From: Methanosarcinales archaeon | Lineage (GTDB): Archaea > Halobacteriota > Methanosarcinia > Methanosarcinales > Methanocomedenaceae | Length of the DNA: 9,933 nucleotides | Direction: 5' to 3' | Assembly: GCA_023136155.1 (NCBI GenBank) | Contig: JAGLRT010000058.1 | Coordinates: 1 to 9,933, forward strand | Part shown: positions 1 through 6,651 of the stretch, in pieces | Layout: each line of letters starts with the position of its first letter | How positions within the stretch are numbered: the first letter of the stretch is position 1 | Notes under the pieces: generated by a model | What the model saw: the letters and a program-made list of their open reading frames with translations, nothing else | What the model was told of the DNA's origin: nothing | The model's database searches: none | Translations under genes and position numbers: made by a program

Positions 1-353
1 ACTAGTAATACTACAGCCATTAAGGTAAATATGGCAGCAGATGCACCCACCATATTTGAATTCGGATAAAAAGGAATGCTTATAATAAATGTAAAAATTC
101 CACCTGTCATGAACACAATTCCTGTACGCAGCGGGCCGACTTCGTCTTCGAGGAATGTACCGAACAAGTAAAGGAATAACATATTCCCTGCAAGATGAAG
201 ATAATCAGCATGGACAAAAATAGCTGTAACTAATGTATAATAATTCCCGTTCATCAGGGTCATTAAATTAAAAGCAAGGTTCGGGTCGGGATTTATCCAT
301 GCGTACAGGCTTATGCTGATACACATGAATATGAGAAAATATGTAAGTTTCAT
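1..353 (-). CDS. Rhomboid-family intramembrane serine protease, partial (C-terminus beyond the window)
   Basis: An open frame starts at ATG 353 and runs off the left edge, giving the first 117 residues. Seen: a hydrophobic N-terminal helix (residues about 2-18), then HADYLHLAGNMLFLYLFG, which matches the rhomboid H-xxx-H-L-xx-N-M signature of transmembrane helix 2. Further on is a second hydrophobic stretch, and GASAAIF fits the G-x-S motif with the catalytic serine. The catalytic histidine, expected in a later helix, lies outside the window. Rhomboids cleave transmembrane substrates within the membrane; the substrate here is unknown. The start lies 20 bases after the fumarase beta stop on the same strand, so it may be the last gene of the mdh-fum operon. 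I see no strong Shine-Dalgarno sequence. Confidence 0.85.
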   Translation of the reverse strand, partial: MKLTYFLIFMCISISLYAWINPDPNLAFNLMTLMNGNYYTLVTAIFVHADYLHLAGNMLFLYLFGTFLEDEVGPLRTGIVFMTGGIFTFIISIPFYPNSNMVGASAAIFTLMAVVLL

Positions 354-373
354 TTTTTTTATTTCAGGTCAGA

Positions 374-955
374 TTATATGTTTTTGATGAAATAATCCCC
401 TGCTTGGTCCATGACCTCACCGAACAGGTCAGTTCCCAGTGCATCCACTCCCACAATAAGCGGTCCGAATTCCTGCACTTCCAGCACCCACACAGCTTCA
501 GGCATACCTAACTTCAGCCAGTGCACCCCCTTCACATCTTTAATCATATCCACAGCCAGCGCCGCACATCCTCCCGTATATGCCAGGTAAACGCACCGAT
601 CTTTCAACACAGTAGCAATATCTTTCATGCCTCCCTTGCCAATAATTGCCCTGACATTATAGTTATCAAGCAGCTCAGGTGTCATATCTGTCATCCTCGC
701 GCTTGTAGTAGGTCCTGCCGCCACTGCCCGCCAGTCTTCACCTCCTTCTTGCTGCATCAATGGCCCGCAGTGATAAATGACGGCCCCCTCAAGGTCAAAA
801 GGTAGTGGCTTTCCCTCATCGGTCAACTCAAGTATTCGCAGATGCGCCTCATCCCTTGCTGTATATACGGTACCAGACAGATAGACGATATCCCCTGCCT
901 GCAATTCCTTAATGTCATCCTGGTTCAGGGGTGTAGTCAGATGGTGCTCAGTCAT
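374..955 (-). CDS. fumB: Fumarate hydratase, class I, beta subunit
   Basis: This is the C-terminal half of the oxygen-sensitive [4Fe-4S] class I fumarase/L(+)-tartrate dehydratase family, which in many archaea and anaerobes is split into two subunits. The enzyme reversibly hydrates fumarate to malate in the cytoplasm. Seen over 193 aa, the usual length: GDIVYLSGTVYTARDEAH (21-38), YHCGP (61-65), AAGPTTSARMT (79-89), IGKGGM (105-110), YTGGCA (126-131) and FGPLIVGVDALGTDLFG (163-179). The ATG overlaps the end of the alpha subunit gene by 8 bases. A good Shine-Dalgarno (GGAGG, about 962-966) supports this start. Symbol usage varies in archaea (fumB, or the ttdB-like half). Tartrate dehydratase is an alternative, but the malate dehydrogenase neighbour favours fumarase. 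Confidence 0.93.
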   Translation of the reverse strand: MTEHHLTTPLNQDDIKELQAGDIVYLSGTVYTARDEAHLRILELTDEGKPLPFDLEGAVIYHCGPLMQQEGGEDWRAVAAGPTTSARMTDMTPELLDNYNVRAIIGKGGMKDIATVLKDRCVYLAYTGGCAALAVDMIKDVKGVHWLKLGMPEAVWVLEVQEFGPLIVGVDALGTDLFGEVMDQAGDYFIKNI

Positions 956-1787
956 TTCCTGCCTCCAGGATTACTGAAGCATGCCGGTTAGCCCAGCACT
1001 GGATGTTCACTGCAACTGGCAGCGAAGCAGTATGGCAGTGACCTTTTTCCACATGTACGGCCAGCGCAGTGGTCCTGCCGCCCAGCCCCATTGCACCAAT
1101 ATTCAGTGAATTAATAGCATCCAGTAATTCCAGCTCGAAATCGTTCATATCATCAAGGTCCCGCAGTAGAGAGCGCTTGGCCAGCCTGGCAGATTTATCA
1201 AAACTGCCGCCGATGCCTACTCCTACGATTGTGGGGGGGCAGGGCATTCCCCCGGCCTTGAGCACGGTTTCGACCACGAACCGTTTGACACTGTCCACCT
1301 GTGAAGGCTTTAGCATCTGAATTGCACTCATATTTTCTGAACCCGCCCCCTTGGGGGCTACTGTAATCTTTATGGCCTTCCCGTCAACAAAAGAATAATT
1401 GATGTCTGGCAGACCGTCTCCCGTGTTATCACCTGAATTCTGCCTGGTCAGGGGCTCAACTGCATTTGGGCGAAGTGGTACGCTTTTTGTTGCCTGCTTC
1501 ACACCATGCCTGATAGCTTCTTCCAGGTTAAAATCAATGCAAACATCCCTGCCGATATCAACAAAAAATACAAGTATTCCTGTATCCTGGCACATGGGGA
1601 TGGTCCTGTTATCTGCAATGAGTATGTTTTTCAGGATAGCATCAAGCTGGGCTCTTGCACGATTTTCAGACTCCATCTCCCTGGCATTTTTCAGGGCTTT
1701 AATTACATCATTCGGCAGACATGTTTCTGCCTGCCTGATAATTCCTTCAACGGCATCTGACACGGAAAAAAGGTTCAGTGTACTCAT
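948..1787 (-). CDS. fumA: Fumarate hydratase, class I, alpha subunit
   Basis: This is the N-terminal, iron-sulfur-bearing half of two-subunit class I fumarase. It works with the beta subunit encoded directly downstream to interconvert fumarate and malate. Seen over 279 aa: PMCQDTG (64-70), whose C66 is a likely [4Fe-4S] ligand; PNAVEPLTRQNSGDNTGDG (107-125); PKGAGSENMS (145-154), a family substrate loop; CPPTIVGVGIGG (183-194) with C183; and HCHTASLPVAVNIQCWANRH (250-269), which offers C251 or C264 as third ligand. The start ATG overlaps the malate dehydrogenase stop as ATGA (1784-1787), which points to translational coupling. Only a weak GGAT precedes it, consistent with coupling rather than independent initiation. 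Confidence 0.94.
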   Translation of the reverse strand: MSTLNLFSVSDAVEGIIRQAETCLPNDVIKALKNAREMESENRARAQLDAILKNILIADNRTIPMCQDTGILVFFVDIGRDVCIDFNLEEAIRHGVKQATKSVPLRPNAVEPLTRQNSGDNTGDGLPDINYSFVDGKAIKITVAPKGAGSENMSAIQMLKPSQVDSVKRFVVETVLKAGGMPCPPTIVGVGIGGSFDKSARLAKRSLLRDLDDMNDFELELLDAINSLNIGAMGLGGRTTALAVHVEKGHCHTASLPVAVNIQCWANRHASVILEAGND

Positions 1788-2707
1788 ATATCCAATGTTG
1801 AAATTCCTGTCTTTACAGCTTGTGCAGACTTATCCAGCATAGCTTGCTCTGATTCAGTGAGGTCAAGTTCTAATATAGCTTCCACACCGTCTTGCCCAAG
1901 TTTCACTGGTACACCCAGGTATATCCCATCATGTCCATACTGGCCGTGCAGATAGACTGCTGCAGGCAGAATACGATGCTGGTCACGTACGATAGATTCT
2001 ACCATAACCGTTATGGCTGCAGATGGCGCATAAAAAGCACTGCCTGTCTTTAGTAGTTCAACAATCTCAGCACCACCATTGACGGTACGCTCAACCAACA
2101 TGTCAATGGTTTCCTCATCCATCAATTCAGTTATCGGTACCCCTGATACTGTAGTATGTCTGGGCAGAGGGACCATTGTGTCTCCATGCCCCCCAAGTAC
2201 CATGGCATCCACATCTTTTGGCGAGCAGCCAAGTTCCATAGCTACAAAAGTTGCAAACCTTGCAGAGTCCAATACTCCGCTCATGCCGAATACCCTGCCT
2301 GGGTGGAATCCGGTCTTTTTCAATGCAATATATGTCATGATATCAAGGGGATTGGTGACCACTATCACAATGGACTCAGGTGCGTATTTAGTAATATTTT
2401 CGCACACTTCACCTACAATTTTGCTGTTTATTTTAATCAGGTCCTCGCGGGTCATACCCGGCTTTCGGGCAATACCTGCGGTTATTACTACCACATCTGA
2501 ACCTTCAATATCTTTATAACCGTTGGTACCCAGCACTTCAACATTAAATCCTTCAATGGGAGCTGATTCCATTATGTCCAATGCTTTACCCTGGGGCATG
2601 CCTTCAATGATATCAGTCATTACCACATCACCCAGCTCTTTTTCTGCTATACGCTGGACTGTGGTTGCACCAACGAAACCTGCACCTACTACGGTAATTT
2701 TCTTCAA
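1784..2707 (-). CDS. mdh: Malate dehydrogenase, LDH-like family
   Basis: This enzyme oxidises malate to oxaloacetate with NAD(P). It is 307 aa, normal for the tetrameric LDH-like MDH family. Seen: Rossmann motif GAGFVG (8-13); acidic D32 after beta-2, which favours NAD over NADP; substrate loop ARKPGMTRED (80-89) with R81 and R87, where arginine at the first site marks malate rather than lactate specificity; VTNPLDIMTY (117-126); catalytic D147 and R150 in GVLDSARF; and catalytic H174 in GGHGDTMVPL. The start codon is TTG (2705-2707), supported by a strong GGAGG at 2715-2719 with 7-nt spacing and by the family's normal N-terminus. It is the first gene of an operon with both fumarase subunits. 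Confidence 0.95.
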   Translation of the reverse strand: MKKITVVGAGFVGATTVQRIAEKELGDVVMTDIIEGMPQGKALDIMESAPIEGFNVEVLGTNGYKDIEGSDVVVITAGIARKPGMTREDLIKINSKIVGEVCENITKYAPESIVIVVTNPLDIMTYIALKKTGFHPGRVFGMSGVLDSARFATFVAMELGCSPKDVDAMVLGGHGDTMVPLPRHTTVSGVPITELMDEETIDMLVERTVNGGAEIVELLKTGSAFYAPSAAITVMVESIVRDQHRILPAAVYLHGQYGHDGIYLGVPVKLGQDGVEAILELDLTESEQAMLDKSAQAVKTGISTLDI

Positions 2708-2714
2708 ATTTAAT

Positions 2715-2719
2715 CCTCC
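2715..2719 (-). promoter_or_regulatory. Shine-Dalgarno site fixing the TTG start of mdh
   Basis: The minus strand reads GGAGG seven bases before the TTG at 2705-2707. No in-frame ATG nearby gives an N-terminus with the Rossmann motif at the expected distance, so this site decides the start. Confidence 0.75.
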
Positions 2720-2763
2720 GGTTTGAAATAATTATAAATGATAAAATGTTAATTTTTTTAACT

Positions 2764-2772
2764 CTATATATT
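2764..2772 (-). promoter_or_regulatory. Candidate TATA box of the mdh-fumA-fumB operon
   Basis: The minus strand reads AATATATAG here. An archaeal TATA box placed here would start transcription near 2740, giving a leader of roughly 35 bases that contains the GGAGG site. A second AT-rich box (TTTATAAT, 2731-2738) is possible, but it would put the start almost on top of the Shine-Dalgarno. Confidence 0.4.
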
Positions 2773-2789
2773 CCTATAATGGTTATAGG
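2773..2789. promoter_or_regulatory. 17-bp perfect palindrome, candidate operator of the mdh-fum operon
   Basis: CCTATAA and TTATAGG are perfect inverted copies separated by TGG. The element abuts the upstream side of the candidate TATA box at 2764-2772, where an archaeal activator, repressor or recruitment factor could bind. No T-tract follows it on the minus strand, so it does not look like a terminator. Its regulator is unknown. Confidence 0.4.
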
Positions 2790-2901
2790 TTTTGATGGTG
2801 CTGCTGTCCATCTGATAATTATTGAACCGGATATTATTGGATTTGGTATGAAAATACCCTCATTTTCATGCTCATGGGTGTCCACAGGTCATGAATGTTT
2901 C

Positions 2902-3060
2902 TTAATGGAAATACTGTTTCTTGACCTGGCATAACACATCATCCACATACCACTTCCGTACCTGGCTGATGGTTTTAGCACTGCAACTACTATAATTCCC
3001 GTTACTGCGGTACCTTGCCTCACCCACATACCTGCTCTGTTTCGCCTTGATCTTAGTCAT
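2902..3060 (-). CDS. Possible small protein, 52 aa, unrecognised
   Basis: An ATG at 3060 opens a 52-codon frame ending TAA at 2902-2904. AAGGA lies four bases upstream, a close but usable Shine-Dalgarno. The product is basic and aromatic, with KAKQSRYVGEARYR near the start, a single internal cysteine and VRKWYVDDVLCQ near the end; no signal peptide or membrane segment is visible. I do not recognise a family. The frame is also open further upstream across the end of the neighbouring pseudogene in another frame, so it could instead be the frameshifted tail of that or another broken gene. Confidence 0.25.
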   Translation of the reverse strand: MTKIKAKQSRYVGEARYRSNGNYSSCSAKTISQVRKWYVDDVLCQVKKQYFH

Positions 3061-3073
3061 AAGGTCCTTGGTG

Positions 3074-3598
3074 CTACCCGCATAGCACCGGCAGTGTACC
3101 CACCACCCCGAACCCGAGCGACCCCTGGGACGGCGAATGGTCAGTGGACGAGGGGTCGATGGTGGTGCGGGCGGGGCCTGAGTAATGTTCGTCATGGAAC
3201 ATGATGGTGGCTGCTGTGAAATATGGATTTTCATATTCTTTTTCATCCCTATCATAGAACATAAAACCAATATTTAACGGAATAGTCCATCCTGCGGCTT
3301 CATCTGTTGGCCGCACAATCCACTCGAAAGAGACTGTTTCACCTGCACTATGATTAAATTTCCTGGCAACCTCAGTAAATTCACTAAGACCTTTAATCAC
3401 TTCAAATGGTTGATCAACATTCTTAAAGCCAAAACCTGTATCTGAAATGCGAGTTGAAACATCAACATTTTATTTCAGGTACACTACTGCTTTAATTGTG
3501 GCTGGTTCGCCATCTTTTAGTTCAGCATCATAGACTGTACATTTTTTGTCATTAATATATACTGATCCGTTAGTGAATTCATTGTCAAAAATTACAAG
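3074..3598 (-). pseudogene. Broken surface/exported protein gene (resembles sarcinarray-type proteins)
   Basis: One reading frame is protein-like from about 3598 to the TAG at 3074, but it is interrupted by TAA at 3470-3472 and has no start (a stop lies at 3599-3601). Before the stop it reads like a beta-rich domain (NGSVYINDKKCTVYDAELKD). After it come FEVIKG, ETVSFEWIVRPTDEAAGW, then a Thr/Ser/Pro-rich linker and GFGVVGTLPVL, which looks like the start of a C-terminal membrane anchor that is then cut off. This order (beta domains, T/S/P linker, C-terminal helix) is typical of cell-surface proteins anchored by archaeosortase. The family name is from memory and tentative. The gene appears truncated at the 5' end, holding one nonsense codon, and probably frameshifted at the 3' end. 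The longest ATG-initiated intact stretch is 3074-3400 (108 aa). Confidence 0.5.
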
Positions 3599-3984
3599 TT
3601 AAATAAATCATCACATATCAGGTTTTCCCAAAACTCAAGGCATGTGTACAAAATGAACATTTCAAATCTCAATTAGGCAAATATTTAACCATATCAAGCA
3701 AATAATCGCCTGATTAGGTGATTTGGCAACACAATTGTATAATGTGGATTTGTTTTGGGACAGCCTGATATAACAACATTATTTTTTTAACTAATTTCAT
3801 ATTTTCAAAACTGCGGAAAATAGGTGAGAAGGGACCTCCTAAAGAAAATGAAGCATTTGGAAACAAATTGCCAGAATGGAGCCATCCAATGCTTAGCCAT
3901 TGCTACAATTAATTTGCCCCGAAGGGGGCTTTCTTGTCTATTATTTCACAAATGTGACACCGTCTCCAATTCTTTTAATGCTGC
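3599..3984. other. AT-rich intergenic stretch with no convincing gene
   Basis: Short frames on both strands are all interrupted. The longest, a plus-strand 64-codon frame from 3824, runs into the 3' end of the NTPase gene and looks like chance. Two small hairpins are visible: 3704-3723 (AATCGCCT/AGGTGATT around GATT, one G-T pair) and 3916-3929 (GCCCC/GGGGC around GAAG). The stretch lies between the NTPase gene and the eroded surface-protein gene and is probably decayed DNA. Confidence 0.5.
3916..3929. repeat. GC-rich hairpin downstream of the NTPase gene
   Basis: GCCCC and GGGGC pair around a GAAG loop in otherwise AT-rich DNA, 56 bases beyond the stop of the 888-aa NTPase. On the plus strand it is followed by TTTCTTG, but on the minus strand (the direction of the gene) by AAATTAATTG. 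It is therefore a poor terminator for the NTPase; its role is unclear. Confidence 0.4.
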
Positions 3985-6651
3985 TTATACATATTTTGTA
4001 AATGACGTCTTATTGTAACTTTTAATCAGTTTTGACCGAAATTCTTCATCCACGTATAATATATTTAACATGCGATATTCAATTAATAATCTACCACTTC
4101 CATTTTTATTTTTTGATAAAAGGAAATCAGTATCGATACTCTTGACCAGTTCAGATCCCACCTCGCTACTTGCATGTGAAATTTCCAATATACAACGCAA
4201 AATATCACCAAGATCCGCTTCATTATTGATTTTTGATAAAAGGATATCAACATCAATATTTTGGACCAGTTCAGATCCTACATCTTTACTTGCGTATGAA
4301 ATGCTCGATATAATCCGTTTAACACTGTCTAGATTCTCATCATTATTAATTTTTGATGAAAGAATATCAATATCAATATTCTCAACTAATTTACATGCCA
4401 CATTTTTATTCTCATGTAATGTACCATTAATACATAAACTAATCTTTACTATATCTTCTTCCGTTTCAATTTTTGAGGAAACACTTTCAATAAGTTCCAA
4501 TCCCGCTTCTTCACTTATATATGAAATACTCGCCATAATCAATTCAACACTGTTTAGGTTCATTTCTTTATCAATTTTTGAGGTAAGCACATCAATATCA
4601 ATGCTCTTGACCAGTTCCAATCCTACTTCTTCACTAGCGTGTGAAATTTCCCATATAAACCATCCAATGGCATCGATACTTTCATCATTTTGGATTTTGG
4701 ATGAAAGAACATCAATATCAAATTTTACGACGAGTTCCCTAATAACATCTTTATGTGCGCATAAATTCGATACAAAGTATCTAATCGTTCCGATATCTTG
4801 CTTTTCAATTTTCTTTGAAAAGCTATCAACTAGTTGTGCTGCTGCTTTTTCACTCTTTCCTGAAATAGTTAGTACAATCCATTCAATCTTTTCAATATCA
4901 TATTCTTTTCCAAATCTCTTTGAAAACTTACCAATTAATTTCATTCCAACTTCTTCATTTGCATGTAGTATGCATGCTACAAAAATTCCTATCTTTTTTA
5001 TACTACTTTCAATATCAATTCTTGATAAGAGGTTGTCTATGTTAATTTTTCCAACCAGTTCAAGTCCTACCTTTTTATTTGAAAATGAAATAAAATCTAT
5101 ACAATCTCCAATTGCACTAATACCGTCTTCTTTTTCTATTTTCAATGAAAGAGCATCAATATCAATACTATTAACCAAGTTTTTCTTTAGTTCTTTATTG
5201 TCGACATAAAATAAACAATATCCAATTTTTGAAATGTCCTCTTCATTATCTATTTTTGATGATAAAATGTCGACATCAATACTATTAACCAGTTTTGATC
5301 CAGCATCTTCTCTTGCTTGTAAAATAAACAATACACATTCTCCAATTTTTAGTACATCCTTTTCTCTTTTTATTCCTTCCTCAATTGATTTTTGTATATT
5401 ATTACATTTGGTTAATTTTTCTAATATTTTTGCGCCTTGTGATTCCTTAATTGTTTCTCGAAGATGAACAACCACTTCAACAGCGTTCTCTGGATATGTG
5501 GTAATATACTTATAAAACAAGCAATTCTCCAAATATTCACCCTCTTTTTGATTCAAAATTTTTTTACTCGTTCTTTTCCCGAAAGAAGGATACCTTTGGT
5601 ATGCACCATAATATAATTCAGCAATAGAAGAATGGTTGAATGAAAGCATTTTGTTTCTTCCTATATCTTCAGTTTCTATTATCTCTGACATTTCTATTAA
5701 TTGATTGATTAGTATTTCTTCAATACCCATTTGTTCTTCTAGAAACTCTCGTTCAATTGGGATTTCAAATCTGTAAAAAATTGACAAAGGAAGAAAAACA
5801 TCTTCTGCGTTTATTGCTGTAATCCTTCTTCCATTGTCTATATTTCTAATTGAGTCTCGTATTTTCTCACAAATCTCTTCTTCTTTTACTAATTCCTTTT
5901 CCGGATCATACGCCTTTAATGCCCAAGATAGGAACCATAGGTCTTTTTTATAGTTTTCAATAATTTTTATTGTGTTTATTCTTTCATCGCTAAAATTATG
6001 ATAAAGTTTAAAAAAACTCTTGATCATCCCTTCTGCCACATCTTCCGCATGCACCTCTATTTTAGTCAAATATTCAAAATCAGAAGTATTTTTTGGATCT
6101 TTGCCCAGAATTTTGTCTGTTGGTCGTGACCCAATTATCAGCTTTCCGCACCCTTCATTTTTGAATTCTCTGACAAATCTTTCGCAATTTTCAATGGCGA
6201 GATGTGCATCATCTACTATAAATATCATTTTTTCATCATTTAATTCGAGAATTTCATTCAAAATAAGTTTTACTTGTTCTCGAGGATATTTTTTGAGTTC
6301 TATAACATAAACATCCTTATTTTCATTCGCAAGTTTGAACCCAACGTTTTTTAGAATAATAGATTTCCCAGATGCGGGGGCGCCCAAAATCAGTTGAATC
6401 TTTTCATTTTCAAGCTTTTTTATAATTTTATCAACATCTCTTCTTTCAACAATGAAACCCTGCTCGAAATCTACCCATTCAGGCTCTTTCTTGGAAAAAT
6501 CCCCCTTAAACGTTTCTCCCTTTCTCAAGATAGATTGTATAGAAGGTAGAGTTACTCCTTCCTTTGTCTCTCTTTGGGATATGACAAAGTTATTGATATC
6601 CCCCCCTGCATATTGGTTTTCTACATTATAGCTATTTTTCTCATTTGACAT
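3985..6651 (-). CDS. STAND/NLR-like P-loop NTPase with C-terminal repeat array, candidate defence receptor
   Basis: This 888-aa protein has the three-part build of NLR-like signal-transduction ATPases. (1) A short N-terminal motif NQYAGGDINNF (12-22), also present in the upstream partner. (2) An NTPase core: Walker A GAPASGKS (90-97, K96), Walker B IFIVDDAH (143-150, D147/D148), a sensor-like GSRPTD (174-179, R176), then a helical and winged-helix-like region ending LSFNHSSIAELYY (336-348). (3) About eleven repeats of 34-41 residues from 433 to about 879. Such proteins normally oligomerise when the C-terminal repeats bind a ligand; in the Avs group of antiviral STANDs the ligand is a phage protein. 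The role here is inferred from architecture. The start ATG lies inside the end of the 132-aa gene (11-base overlap), so the two are probably translationally coupled. Base use is markedly more AT-rich than in the flanking metabolic genes, suggesting transfer. No signal peptide or membrane helix is apparent. Confidence 0.8.
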   Translation of the reverse strand: MSNEKNSYNVENQYAGGDINNFVISQRETKEGVTLPSIQSILRKGETFKGDFSKKEPEWVDFEQGFIVERRDVDKIIKKLENEKIQLILGAPASGKSIILKNVGFKLANENKDVYVIELKKYPREQVKLILNEILELNDEKMIFIVDDAHLAIENCERFVREFKNEGCGKLIIGSRPTDKILGKDPKNTSDFEYLTKIEVHAEDVAEGMIKSFFKLYHNFSDERINTIKIIENYKKDLWFLSWALKAYDPEKELVKEEEICEKIRDSIRNIDNGRRITAINAEDVFLPLSIFYRFEIPIEREFLEEQMGIEEILINQLIEMSEIIETEDIGRNKMLSFNHSSIAELYYGAYQRYPSFGKRTSKKILNQKEGEYLENCLFYKYITTYPENAVEVVVHLRETIKESQGAKILEKLTKCNNIQKSIEEGIKREKDVLKIGECVLFILQAREDAGSKLVNSIDVDILSSKIDNEEDISKIGYCLFYVDNKELKKNLVNSIDIDALSLKIEKEDGISAIGDCIDFISFSNKKVGLELVGKINIDNLLSRIDIESSIKKIGIFVACILHANEEVGMKLIGKFSKRFGKEYDIEKIEWIVLTISGKSEKAAAQLVDSFSKKIEKQDIGTIRYFVSNLCAHKDVIRELVVKFDIDVLSSKIQNDESIDAIGWFIWEISHASEEVGLELVKSIDIDVLTSKIDKEMNLNSVELIMASISYISEEAGLELIESVSSKIETEEDIVKISLCINGTLHENKNVACKLVENIDIDILSSKINNDENLDSVKRIISSISYASKDVGSELVQNIDVDILLSKINNEADLGDILRCILEISHASSEVGSELVKSIDTDFLLSKNKNGSGRLLIEYRMLNILYVDEEFRSKLIKSYNKTSFTKYV
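4015..5355 (-). repeat. Tandem coding repeat, about 120 bp (40 aa) per unit, eleven units plus a partial
   Basis: Residues 433-879 of the NTPase fall into units starting near 433, 474, 512, 552, 587, 621, 660, 700, 735, 775 and 815, plus a degenerate one from about 852. A typical unit reads x-x-I-G-x-C-I-x-x-I-S-x-A-S-E-E-V-G, then E-L-V-x-S-I-D-I-D, then L-S-S-K-I and an acidic turn. Units near 552, 587 and 700 are 34-35 residues because part or all of the D-I-D-x-L-S-S segment is lacking. The pattern suggests two-helix units stacking into an alpha-solenoid. The DNA copies have diverged, so this is an old or selected array and not a simple satellite. Confidence 0.8.
6586..6615 (-). repeat. 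Copy B of a 30-nt near-identical motif coding for AG-x-D-I-x-N (in the NTPase)
   Basis: These 30 bases match 6977-7006 at 25 positions in the same reading frame. They encode QYAGGDINNF, the short N-terminal motif of the NTPase. Confidence 0.75.

Noticed and set aside
2746..2934. Plus-strand 62-aa hydrophobic ORF
   Set aside because: It lies over the mdh promoter, its start is inside the AT-rich leader, it has no Shine-Dalgarno, and the hydrophobicity is explained by T-rich DNA.
3602..3690. Minus-strand helical-looking fragment (MFILYTCLEFWENLICDDLF)
   Set aside because: It has only about two dozen codons between stops and no Shine-Dalgarno, and another frame of the same DNA looks equally protein-like, so chance is likely.
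3824..3920. Plus-strand short frames near 3824 as the tail of a transposase, with the hairpin at 3916-3929 as an IS end
   Set aside because: The translated fragments are too short to match a transposase with confidence, and no second IS end or target duplication was seen.
4070..5209. Long plus-strand open frame of 379 codons opposite the NTPase repeats
   Set aside because: It is the antisense shadow of the repeat array: low-complexity Ser/Ile/Phe-rich translation with the same 40-residue period and no motif of its own.
4015..5355. Periodic sequence suggestive of a CRISPR array or satellite
   Set aside because: The period is about 120 bases, copies are diverged, units vary in length by codons and the frame is kept open throughout, so it is a protein repeat.
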